A DNA stretch of 64,000 nucleotides from UBA2588 sp002339805 (GTDB lineage: Bacteria > Chloroflexota > Dehalococcoidia > Lucifugimonadales > UBA3495). The position numbers were made by a program, and so were the translations under genes. This document shows, one piece after another, positions 53,597-61,187 of this stretch (position 1 is its first letter; each line of letters opens with the position of its first letter). Below the pieces are notes generated by a model. That model saw nothing but the letters and a program-made list of their open reading frames with translations. It was not told the DNA's origin and did no database searches. The stretch lies in contig JBJKVO010000015.1 in NCBI GenBank assembly GCA_045562555.1, forward strand, positions 248,001-312,000. The letters run 5' to 3'.

Positions 53597-55759
53597 ATGT
53601 CTGAACCATGGCATCGAAGAACCTTACGTTGGGGCCAAACAAATATTACTGAAATTGACTCTCAAACATATGATATTGAATGGTGGAGACAGCATTGGAA
53701 ACGCACTAATGTTCAAGGGGTAGTGATCAATGCCGGTGGAATTGTTGCTTATTATCCATCTAAATATCCACTTCATTATAGAGCTCAATTTCTGGACAAT
53801 CGTGATTTATACGGTGAAATTAATACTGCAGCACGGGAAGAAGGATTATCTGTGCTGGCTCGAATGGACTCCAATCGAGCTACAGAAGAATTTTTCCTTG
53901 AAAAGCCTGAATGGTTCTGTCGAAATAATGAAGGGAACCCAATTCAGGTAGGCGATAGGTATACAGCATGTATATTTAGTGAATATTATGATGAATTTCT
54001 TACTGATGTTCTGAAAGAGATCATTGATAGATATCAACCGGATGGTTTTACTGATAACAGTTGGAGTGGAATGAATCATGGCCAGATTTGTTATTGTGAA
54101 AACTGCAAACAAAATTTCCTGGACAGTTATGGATTGGATTTGCCTAGTGCCATTAACTGGGATGATAGCGGGTTTAAAAAATGGATAAGATGGAACTACG
54201 ACAGGCGTATTCATATATGGGATCTGAATAATACAGTTGCCCAAGAACATAGTGGGAATCCAGATTGCTTATGGCTCGGCATGATATCGGGCAGTCCTAT
54301 GACTGAATCTTTTAGATTTAGGGAAATGAAAGGAATACTGGAAAGATCAAGATTTATTATGCTAGATCATCAGCATCGCCCATCTTTTGGTTTTCAATCC
54401 AACAGTCACGCTGGGAAATTGTTACATGGGTTGATGGGATGGGATAAGTTGATTCCAGAAAGTATGCCTGTGTATCAAGGGAGAACACCTGCATTTAGAT
54501 TATCTGCTAAGCCTGTGCCAGAAGCTCACATGTGGATGGCCGAAGGCTTTGCAGGGACCATACAGCCATGGTGGCATCACATTGGGGCTTATCATGAAGA
54601 TAGACGTCAGTATAGGACCTCGGAGCCAATGATGAACTGGCATGCTGATAATGATGATTATTTGATTAACCGGACTCCTGTTGCATCAGTAGGAATCGTA
54701 TGGTCTCATGAAAATATTGACTATTATGGAAAAGAAACTCCGGAAGAATCTGCTATATGGCCTCATGAAGGGTTTGTTCAAGCTATGATTCATGGCAGGA
54801 TTCCTTATATTCCAATCCATGCTGATCATATTAAACGAGATTCTGATAAAGTCAGTTTGCTCATATTGCCCAATTTAGCAGCAATGTCTGATGAACAAAT
54901 AGATGCGGTTAAACAATTCGTTGAGAATGGTGGCAGTCTCGTTGCCAGTGGAGAAACTAGTTTATATGATGAATGGGGTGTTAAGAGACAAGATTTTGGG
55001 TTAGCTGAAATCTTAGGCGTTCGACATGATGGAGGATATGAAGGGAACACCAAAATTTCAGCTGCTACTTGGGAAGTTTACGATCATCATTCTTATATGA
55101 GATTGCACCCACGTAGGGGAGAGTCTTTTTATGGCCCTCAAATTGGCAATGAAGTGGATTTGACAAGCGAGAGACACGGTATTCTGGAAGGCTTTGAAGA
55201 TACAGATATTTTGCCGTTTGGTGGCAGGATAGAAAACATAAAAGTCATTGAAGATACTTGTGTGCCTTTGTCGTATATTCCTGAGTTTCCTATCTTCCCT
55301 CCAGAATTTTCTTGGATGAGAGAACATGATACCGGGAAACCGGTAGCAGTGGTTAGAGAACATTTTCAAGGTGGAAAAATCGTTTATTTGCCGGCTGATA
55401 TAGATAGGTGTTTTAGGCGTGATAATTTCCCTGACCATGGCAATATGCTTGTCAATGTGATTCGATGGGCTTCTAATGAGAAAATACCTTGCAGTGTATC
55501 CGGCCCGGGCTTGATTGATTGCCAAATTTATGAGCAAGAAGGACGGCGCATACTGCACATGGTTAATTTGACTGGTACTACCCAGGAGCCACTGCACGAA
55601 ATAATTCCTGTAGGCCCCTTTTCTGTTCGTATTCGTGGTACTGGCAAAGTTCGTAGTTTAGTAACGTCTGCTACGGTTAAATCTGAAGAATCAGATGGGT
55701 GGGTGCAGTTTGATGTTCCTTCGATTGAGTTACATGAGGTGTTTGTAATCGAGCCTTAA
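53597..55759 (+). CDS. Glycoside hydrolase-like protein with beta-galactosidase trimerisation domain
   Basis: The 720-residue protein has a TIM-barrel N-terminal half in which 'YQPDGFTDNSWSG' and CYCENCKQNFLDSYG, a Cys-x2-Cys pair, resemble hypothetical glycoside hydrolases of the GHL6 type. The middle has SVGIVWSHENIDYYG and LLILPNLAAMSDEQIDAVKQFVENGGSLVASGETS, the beta-galactosidase trimerisation (GH42M-like) domain. A beta-sandwich closes the protein. There is no signal peptide. I cannot name the sugar, and hydrolase activity is inferred from folds only. Confidence 0.6.
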   Translation: MSEPWHRRTLRWGQTNITEIDSQTYDIEWWRQHWKRTNVQGVVINAGGIVAYYPSKYPLHYRAQFLDNRDLYGEINTAAREEGLSVLARMDSNRATEEFFLEKPEWFCRNNEGNPIQVGDRYTACIFSEYYDEFLTDVLKEIIDRYQPDGFTDNSWSGMNHGQICYCENCKQNFLDSYGLDLPSAINWDDSGFKKWIRWNYDRRIHIWDLNNTVAQEHSGNPDCLWLGMISGSPMTESFRFREMKGILERSRFIMLDHQHRPSFGFQSNSHAGKLLHGLMGWDKLIPESMPVYQGRTPAFRLSAKPVPEAHMWMAEGFAGTIQPWWHHIGAYHEDRRQYRTSEPMMNWHADNDDYLINRTPVASVGIVWSHENIDYYGKETPEESAIWPHEGFVQAMIHGRIPYIPIHADHIKRDSDKVSLLILPNLAAMSDEQIDAVKQFVENGGSLVASGETSLYDEWGVKRQDFGLAEILGVRHDGGYEGNTKISAATWEVYDHHSYMRLHPRRGESFYGPQIGNEVDLTSERHGILEGFEDTDILPFGGRIENIKVIEDTCVPLSYIPEFPIFPPEFSWMREHDTGKPVAVVREHFQGGKIVYLPADIDRCFRRDNFPDHGNMLVNVIRWASNEKIPCSVSGPGLIDCQIYEQEGRRILHMVNLTGTTQEPLHEIIPVGPFSVRIRGTGKVRSLVTSATVKSEESDGWVQFDVPSIELHEVFVIEP

Positions 55760-55882
55760 AATATACGCGAAGGTTATTTGATTTCATTTGTTTAATTTAT
55801 GTGAGTTTACATGAACATAATGTGAGATAATGACAGTCAAGTTTTCTTCAGATCACCTAGTGTATACGTCTTTGATGGAGAA

Positions 55883-57049
55883 TTGTCGTTGTCACATTTG
55901 GCAAAATTACAGATTACGAATTTCCGAAATCTCTTGGATGTGGGGCTGTCTCTGCATAATGGGATGACTGTATTTCATGGCGATAATGGTGAAGGCAAAA
56001 CATCTTTACTGGAAGCAATATATTATTTGTCTGTAGGGCGCTCTTTTAAAGCTGAAAATGAACGAGAAGTGGTAAACCAAACGGTAGCGTTAACTGGGGG
56101 ACAATGTGTGATTCATGGTCAAGCTATGAAATTAGAAAAAGAATATCAAATCGTATTGCTCGCTCAGTCATATCCAAAACAAAAGACAGATTCTTCAGAA
56201 AATTCCTATTTAATAAAAAAGCAGATCAGAGTTAACAAAATTGCTAAGACGGCATCGGATCTTTTCGGAACGATAAGCGCCGTTGTTTTTCATGTGGATG
56301 ATATTAGGATTATAGAGGGCTCGCCTAGTGTAAGAAGAAAGTTTTTAGATATATTAATTTCCCAAAGTGATAGAGAATATTTAACTTCTTTAAGTAGATA
56401 TCAGAAAGTATTACAACAAAGGAATAAATTACTGAAATCTATTAGGGAACAAAGAGCAAATAAATCTGAATTAGTGTATTGGGATAATACATTGATTGAG
56501 GATTCATATGTTATCAGTCAGATGCGTCAAGCTGCTTTGATAGAGTTGTCTCAATTGTTGGGAAATCATTTTAATCAATTAGGAAGCGAAAACAGAAAAA
56601 TTGAGATTAATTTAAAATCGACTACTATAACTAATAAAAATAAAGAAGAATTTGTTAAGTGGATGGAAGCTGAATTGTTGGATAAGTTCCCCGCAGAATT
56701 GAAGGCTGGCACATCATTGGTGGGCCCTCACAGGGATGATTTTAAAATATTAGTAGATGGGTTCGACATCGGAAGACTGGGATCAAGAGGGGAAAAGAAG
56801 ATTCTTGCACTAGCTCTTAAAATGTCAGAGGCATCATTTATATCTGATAGAAGAGAGGATGATCCAATAATTTTGTTGGATGATGTATTGTCAGAGTTAG
56901 ATGAAAATAAACGAAGATGTGTTTTGAATATGGCTTCTTTGTATGGACAATCATTGATAACTACAACAGATTTAAATTTGATATCATCAGTTCCTGGGAT
57001 ACACCCTAGATATGCTAAAGTGGCTCAAGGTAAGGTATACACGCAATGA
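55883..57049 (+). CDS. recF: DNA replication and repair protein RecF
   Basis: The 388-residue protein has Walker A FHGDNGEGKTSLLEAIYYL near residue 31, an FLDILISQSDREYL region, the signature-loop area LGSRGEKKILALALKM, and Walker B DPIILLDDVLSELDENKR. RecF loads RecA at gaps. The start is a TTG at 55883, with TGGAG upstream. It is separated from dnaA by more than 27 kb, unlike the classical dnaA-dnaN-recF order. The stop overlaps the next gene. Confidence 0.92.
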   Translation: MSLSHLAKLQITNFRNLLDVGLSLHNGMTVFHGDNGEGKTSLLEAIYYLSVGRSFKAENEREVVNQTVALTGGQCVIHGQAMKLEKEYQIVLLAQSYPKQKTDSSENSYLIKKQIRVNKIAKTASDLFGTISAVVFHVDDIRIIEGSPSVRRKFLDILISQSDREYLTSLSRYQKVLQQRNKLLKSIREQRANKSELVYWDNTLIEDSYVISQMRQAALIELSQLLGNHFNQLGSENRKIEINLKSTTITNKNKEEFVKWMEAELLDKFPAELKAGTSLVGPHRDDFKILVDGFDIGRLGSRGEKKILALALKMSEASFISDRREDDPIILLDDVLSELDENKRRCVLNMASLYGQSLITTTDLNLISSVPGIHPRYAKVAQGKVYTQ

Positions 57050-58110
57050 CATATGACATGAATTTAACTGATTTAACTCCTTTGATAATTAGTGCTTCTA
57101 TTATTTTAACTGCTCTTGTAATCGGAATAATTGTTTATAAATGGTTTTTTAAGCTTCTGATTAAAATTTCCCATAGCACAGATACAGAATTAGACGACGC
57201 TTTACTTAAGTCTCTCAGGCTACCTTTCTCAGGACTTATAGTATTAGGTGGAATTTATGTGGGGATAATCTATTATAGTAATGTTCCGCAAGCTATATTA
57301 AATAAAGCACTATCTGTTTTATTGATAATCTTTTTGATTTTAGCGTTTTCTAGATTGATTTTTAATGCCTTTGATTGGTATGCCCAGAGCTTGAAAGGTA
57401 ATACAAGGACTCCAGTAAATTCTAAGCTGATTCCAATAGGTAGAAGAGCGTCAGTAATCATTATCTATATTATTGGCACTTTGTTGATATTTGATACCTT
57501 AGGGATAAATATAAGTCCCCTTATAGCAGGTTTGGGACTGAGTGGATTGGCTGTTGCTCTGGCAATTCAGCCCACTTTGTCAGATTTGTTTGCCGGAACT
57601 TACGTTATCACCGAAGGATCGGTTGCTAGTGGGGATTATATTGAGTTAGATAATGGAATCTCAGGTTATGTCGTAGCTGTAGGATGGCGAAGTACTAAAG
57701 TTAGAACTGTAATGAATAATCTAGTTATTGTCCCTAATTCTAAATTCTCCGAAACTGTAATAACTAATTATAACGAGCCACGAAGTTCTTTAAATGTCAT
57801 TGTTCAATGCGGGGTGAGTTACGACAGTGATTTGGAAGAGGTAGAGAAAATTTGTAGAGAAGTTATGACCTCTTTGGTAGATGAAAATGATTCGGCTGTT
57901 AAAGAATTTGGATCGTATTTTGCTTTTGATACGTTTGGAGAATCTAATATAGATTTTTGGATGTTTATCCAGGCAAAAGATAGATTGTCTAGTTTTAGTT
58001 TGAAGTCAGAGCTTATCAAAAGGATCCACGATGCATTTAATCACAATTCGGTTGTGATTAATTACCCTGTTAGAACTATACAAATAGAATCTTCTGGGGA
58101 AGAAAATTAG
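57046..58110 (+). CDS. mscS: Small-conductance mechanosensitive channel (MscS family)
   Basis: The 354-residue protein has several hydrophobic segments and the pore-lining helix LIAGLGLSGLAVALAIQPTL, followed by LSDLFAGTYVITEGSVASGDYIEL, which is diagnostic of MscS. The C-terminal ~130 residues form the cytoplasmic cage. It releases solutes during osmotic downshift. It overlaps recF by 4 bases. A strong hairpin follows the stop. Confidence 0.9.
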   Translation: MTYDMNLTDLTPLIISASIILTALVIGIIVYKWFFKLLIKISHSTDTELDDALLKSLRLPFSGLIVLGGIYVGIIYYSNVPQAILNKALSVLLIIFLILAFSRLIFNAFDWYAQSLKGNTRTPVNSKLIPIGRRASVIIIYIIGTLLIFDTLGINISPLIAGLGLSGLAVALAIQPTLSDLFAGTYVITEGSVASGDYIELDNGISGYVVAVGWRSTKVRTVMNNLVIVPNSKFSETVITNYNEPRSSLNVIVQCGVSYDSDLEEVEKICREVMTSLVDENDSAVKEFGSYFAFDTFGESNIDFWMFIQAKDRLSSFSLKSELIKRIHDAFNHNSVVINYPVRTIQIESSGEEN

Positions 58111-58125
58111 GTAAGAGTAAAATCA

Positions 58126-58163
58126 TTACAGGTTTGGGTTAGCGGACTAGCCCAAACCTGTAA
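58126..58163. terminator. Bidirectional terminator between mscS and rhodopsin
   Basis: A 17-bp stem (one G-T wobble) with a CGGA loop pairs 58126-58142 with 58147-58163. It lies between the convergent stops of mscS and the rhodopsin gene, so it can end transcription from both sides, although T-runs are short. Confidence 0.75.
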
Positions 58164-58172
58164 TTGAAATAT

Positions 58173-58850
58173 CTATGCTTCTGAATCTTTCTTAGCAGCG
58201 AACCAAATAACAAGACCGAAAGCAGTTTTATTCACTAGGTCTGCTAGGTTGTAAATGGAATTCATTGCATTTACTCCGTCCACTCCTAGGTCTCCGAAAT
58301 TTCCAAGGACAAATCCTACAGGATAAATCGCCCAACCAACGAGTACTATCATTCGTATTGCATTGAATGCCATTTGACTGGAGGCGTTTCCGCTCTGTGC
58401 ATTTACTTTTTTTGCGGCTCCGAAGAAGACCAAATAAATTACATATAACCACCCAAGCATGCCAATAGCGAAAGCTATGTATATGTTGAGAATGTTGGCT
58501 TCTCCTAGATAGCCAAAAACAAGCATGACTAGAGAGGCCGCTAGTAGCTGCCAGAATAGATTTGCCTTAACTTTGGTTACCGCAGCAAGTATGAGATAGA
58601 ATTCTACGATTTGAAGGGGGACTGTAATAAGCCAGTCAATATATCGCAATTCAGTTGGGCTCATACCAGTATCAACCCATACTCCTCGCATATATAAATA
58701 GTGCCAAAAAGCCACGAATGTAACCAATCCAGCCACAGTGACTGAGGTTTTCCATTTGGGTGACACATCAAACCTTTCTAAAAAGAAGAAAATTGATGAA
58801 GCCAACATCGCTGCCGTAGCGACCCAGAAAGTCATAGATACAAAATCCAT
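58173..58850 (-). CDS. Proteorhodopsin, blue-tuned light-driven proton pump
   Basis: I start at the ATG at 58850 with GGAG upstream; an ATG four codons earlier (58862) is in frame, and I number from it. The 229-residue protein has seven hydrophobic segments. Helix C reads RYIDWLITVPLQIVEFYLIL, with Asp76 (proton acceptor), Thr80 and Glu87, the DTE triad of proton-pumping proteorhodopsins. His54 matches the primary-acceptor partner. Gln84 is at the tuning position that gives blue absorption. Lys212 in LADLVNKTAFG would bind retinal. No retinal genes are adjacent. Confidence 0.92.
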   Translation of the reverse strand: MDFVSMTFWVATAAMLASSIFFFLERFDVSPKWKTSVTVAGLVTFVAFWHYLYMRGVWVDTGMSPTELRYIDWLITVPLQIVEFYLILAAVTKVKANLFWQLLAASLVMLVFGYLGEANILNIYIAFAIGMLGWLYVIYLVFFGAAKKVNAQSGNASSQMAFNAIRMIVLVGWAIYPVGFVLGNFGDLGVDGVNAMNSIYNLADLVNKTAFGLVIWFAAKKDSEA

Positions 58851-59033
58851 TGTAAACTCCATTTAATTAGTATTCTATTTTATTATATTATTCTTCAAAC
58901 AATATTACTATATGTAAATTTTATGAATAAAAGCATATGCTGTGACTCGTTGATTGAGATGATTAGTCAGTCTGTAGAATTAATGTAGTTTTGTGATTGG
59001 GGCATCACCAAAGGGTACTTTCATTATGTTGGG

Positions 59034-59062
59034 TTGAATGCTCTTAGTGTGAAGTATATAAT
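59034..59062 (+). promoter_or_regulatory. Promoter of the first tRNA-Ile
   Basis: TTGAAT (59034-59039) and TATAAT (59057-59062) with a 17-base spacer lie 18 bases before tRNA-Ile. The -10 box is perfect. The rest of the 218-base rhodopsin-tRNA gap shows only AT-rich sequence. Confidence 0.65.
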
Positions 59063-59080
59063 TCTCGAGTCGTAGTTAAT

Positions 59081-59157
59081 GGGCCTGTAGCTCAGCCGGT
59101 TAGAGCGCAGTCCTGATAAGACTGAGGTCGATGGTTCGAGTCCATCCAGGCCCACCA
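59081..59157 (+). tRNA. tRNA-Ile (GAU), copy 1
   Basis: The 77-base cloverleaf has acceptor stem GGGCCTG/CAGGCCC, anticodon stem CAGTC/GACTG, loop CTGATAA (anticodon GAT), T-arm GTTCGAGTC and encoded CCA. It is not beside an rRNA operon in this window, although tRNA-Ile(GAU) often is. Confidence 0.95.
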
Positions 59158-59230
59158 TTAAAATTCAATAAACTAATAGACGTAACGATTAGTACTTTTT
59201 TCTATGTTAAAAGATAATTGCTTTTATGTT

Positions 59231-59434
59231 TTAAAGTTTCTTGATATTAGTAGCGATAAGCTTTCCTCTATTCTCGCCTACTTCATATGATACAGATTCA
59301 CCTTCATTGATCTCATCAATGTTAGCTTCTCGTAAAGCTGAAATGTGCAAAAATAAATCGTCGCCTTCTTCGTCACTCTCAATAAAACCGTAACCTTTTG
59401 TTGGGTTAAACCATTTTACTTTTCCTGTGCTCAT
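59231..59434 (-). CDS. cspA: Cold-shock protein (CspA family)
   Basis: This 67-residue single cold-shock domain has both RNA-binding motifs, KGYGFIE near residue 13 and DLFLHIS near residue 26, and a KVKWFNPTKGYGF start. It binds single-stranded RNA and may act as an RNA chaperone. AGGAG lies before the ATG. It is on the minus strand between two identical tRNA-Ile genes that lie on the plus strand. Confidence 0.95.
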   Translation of the reverse strand: MSTGKVKWFNPTKGYGFIESDEEGDDLFLHISALREANIDEINEGESVSYEVGENRGKLIATNIKKL

Positions 59435-59500
59435 TGTACTTCTCCTTTTGTATTGTAATTTGTTTTCCTATTTTAAAGCATAATTGCTCTTTGAGGTATT

Positions 59501-59530
59501 ATGATAACATGGAATGAGAATGGTTCTCAA
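59501..59530 (-). promoter_or_regulatory. Possible cspA promoter with Fur-box-like palindrome
   Basis: On the minus strand TTGAGA (59525-59530) and TATCAT (59501-59506) with an 18-base spacer lie upstream of cspA. The 15-base palindrome TGAGAATGGTTCTCA (59515-59529) overlaps the -35 box and resembles a Fur-family operator. Confidence 0.35.
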
Positions 59531-59681
59531 ATGGTGGTAGTTTAAAGAGTGTAATCACGTGATGTATAATACTCAACGCTGCGAGTTCTACTTGAAGGTG
59601 TCCGTTTTATGTCCCTCTCAGAATAAGGAAATGTCGAAAGATGTTAATGAGTGTAGATTTCGTAGTTAAACCCATGGAAAT

Positions 59682-59758
59682 GGGCCTGTAGCTCAGCCGG
59701 TTAGAGCGCAGTCCTGATAAGACTGAGGTCGATGGTTCGAGTCCATCCAGGCCCACCA
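59682..59758 (+). tRNA. tRNA-Ile (GAU), copy 2
   Basis: The 77 bases are identical to copy 1, from the acceptor stem to the encoded CCA. A TATAAT at 59565-59570 may belong to its promoter. The short sequence CGTAGTTAA also precedes both copies, so a recent duplication is likely. A further 80-base stretch before it shows no gene. Confidence 0.95.
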
Positions 59759-59766
59759 TTTACTTA

Positions 59767-60684
59767 CTAGAAAATTGCAATCGGGTTTACTGGTGATCCA
59801 GTGCCACCTTCTACTACTAATGGATTTACAGTTAAAAAGAATTCGTACTTGGATTCTAATGCGCATGCTTCTGATAAGGGTTGGAGAAGGGCATTATCTA
59901 ATAGCGCGATTCCATAAGCGAAAATCGCTGCATGTACAGACCAAGCTAATCCGTAATCGTTCGGAGAATGATCCATCATGTCCCATACTAACATGCAGCA
60001 GTCACTGTCTCGCAAGAATTTTAAGCAAGATGTGTGTAACCCTGGGCGCTCGTCTCTGTTCGTGCCCCATGTGACATTTTCTTCGTTGTACTTTTCTCTG
60101 CCGGAATAAACTATAATTGCATCTCCTGGTGACAGTGTTATGCCTTCAGATTCTACTATGTCTTGAAGTTCTGAACCGTGTACTGGTCGGTCGTGAGTCA
60201 CGTAATTGGTTCCACGATGTTTAGGAACATCTAGTAATATTCCGCGTGTGATTACTCCTTCTTTCCAGTGTTCTATGGATCCCCAAGATGTGCCGTTAAA
60301 ACCGATTACTTCATCTGGATGACGTCCATTCCACATTCCATTTTTGTCCCAGACATGACAGAGTGCATCGATATGGGTCGTAGCTTGGCCATGATAGGAT
60401 ACTCCATAATAATCTGTTGCAGCTCCACTGCCATTTGACCGTGGGTTCTTCATCATGAAATGGTGTGCTGGAGTAGGGTTATTGGCTGCAGGGGTCGTTG
60501 GTAAAGGCCTGGATAACGACACACGGTTGCCAGATGTTACCAACTTAGCTGCTTGGGCTACTTTTTCAGGAGTTAAAAAGTTCATGGCTCCCATTTGATC
60601 ATCTTTGCCCCATCTCCCCCAATTGTTATCGGTTGTTAAATATTGTTCTATTTCCTTTTCGCTGGGTATTTGTGGTCCTGGCAT
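59767..60684 (-). CDS. Cyclase-family metal-dependent hydrolase
   Basis: The 305-residue protein belongs to the cyclase (kynurenine formamidase-like) family. The motif HGQATTHIDALCHVWDKNG near residue 105 matches H-G-x-x-x-T-H-x-D-x-x-x-H, which binds the metal and water. The N-terminal NNWGRWGKDDQMGAMNFLTP is common in a group of marine and soil members. The substrate is unknown and could be an amide or lactone. It may be read together with the upstream hypothetical gene at 60695. Confidence 0.8.
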   Translation of the reverse strand: MPGPQIPSEKEIEQYLTTDNNWGRWGKDDQMGAMNFLTPEKVAQAAKLVTSGNRVSLSRPLPTTPAANNPTPAHHFMMKNPRSNGSGAATDYYGVSYHGQATTHIDALCHVWDKNGMWNGRHPDEVIGFNGTSWGSIEHWKEGVITRGILLDVPKHRGTNYVTHDRPVHGSELQDIVESEGITLSPGDAIIVYSGREKYNEENVTWGTNRDERPGLHTSCLKFLRDSDCCMLVWDMMDHSPNDYGLAWSVHAAIFAYGIALLDNALLQPLSEACALESKYEFFLTVNPLVVEGGTGSPVNPIAIF

Positions 60685-60694
60685 ATTACTCTCC

Positions 60695-61162
60695 TTAATA
60701 TATAAATCTCCATCCGGGCATATCTACAACCCATTCACTATCTTCAAATAGCATGGGGATGATTAGTCCCGACATCAGCTTTTTGTTGTTAATTGTGTTT
60801 TCTTCTTTGGTAACCCCAAAAGGTAGGAATGCAAAGCAATGAGTATCATCTATGTAGCTGGATGGAGAGACTCCTAAGTCTGTTAGATCTTCCAACGCCC
60901 ACATGCTCAACACAGTGTTTCGGAAGTCTGACATCATTTCTTGTCTTCTCAGGTGTTGTGGGTTATACCCTGCTTGATATGCTTCCTGCATGTTAATGTT
61001 ATTTTTTGTAGCCCATACACCCATGCGCATTCCACGGGTCTCTTTGGAAAGAAGATTCCATGCAGTATCCATGTCGTTGTCGCGTATGGCTTCTGCAAAC
61101 TTACCGGCCTGATCGCCGCTTTCATCAGGGATGAGGCTTCGTTTTTCGCCTGGTATATTCAA
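60695..61162 (-). CDS. Hypothetical 155-residue protein
   Basis: This soluble protein has a helical N-terminal part (GKFAEAIRDNDMDTAWNLLSKETRG) that resembles small NTF2- or DUF4878-like folds, and a beta-rich end (EDSEWVVDMPGW). I cannot name the family. It lies between a GGT-like gene and the cyclase gene, all on the minus strand with short gaps of 25 and 10 bases, so they are likely to be co-transcribed. Confidence 0.55.
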   Translation of the reverse strand: MNIPGEKRSLIPDESGDQAGKFAEAIRDNDMDTAWNLLSKETRGMRMGVWATKNNINMQEAYQAGYNPQHLRRQEMMSDFRNTVLSMWALEDLTDLGVSPSSYIDDTHCFAFLPFGVTKEENTINNKKLMSGLIIPMLFEDSEWVVDMPGWRFIY

Positions 61163-61187
61163 AGCAACCGCCTTTAATTTGACTAAT

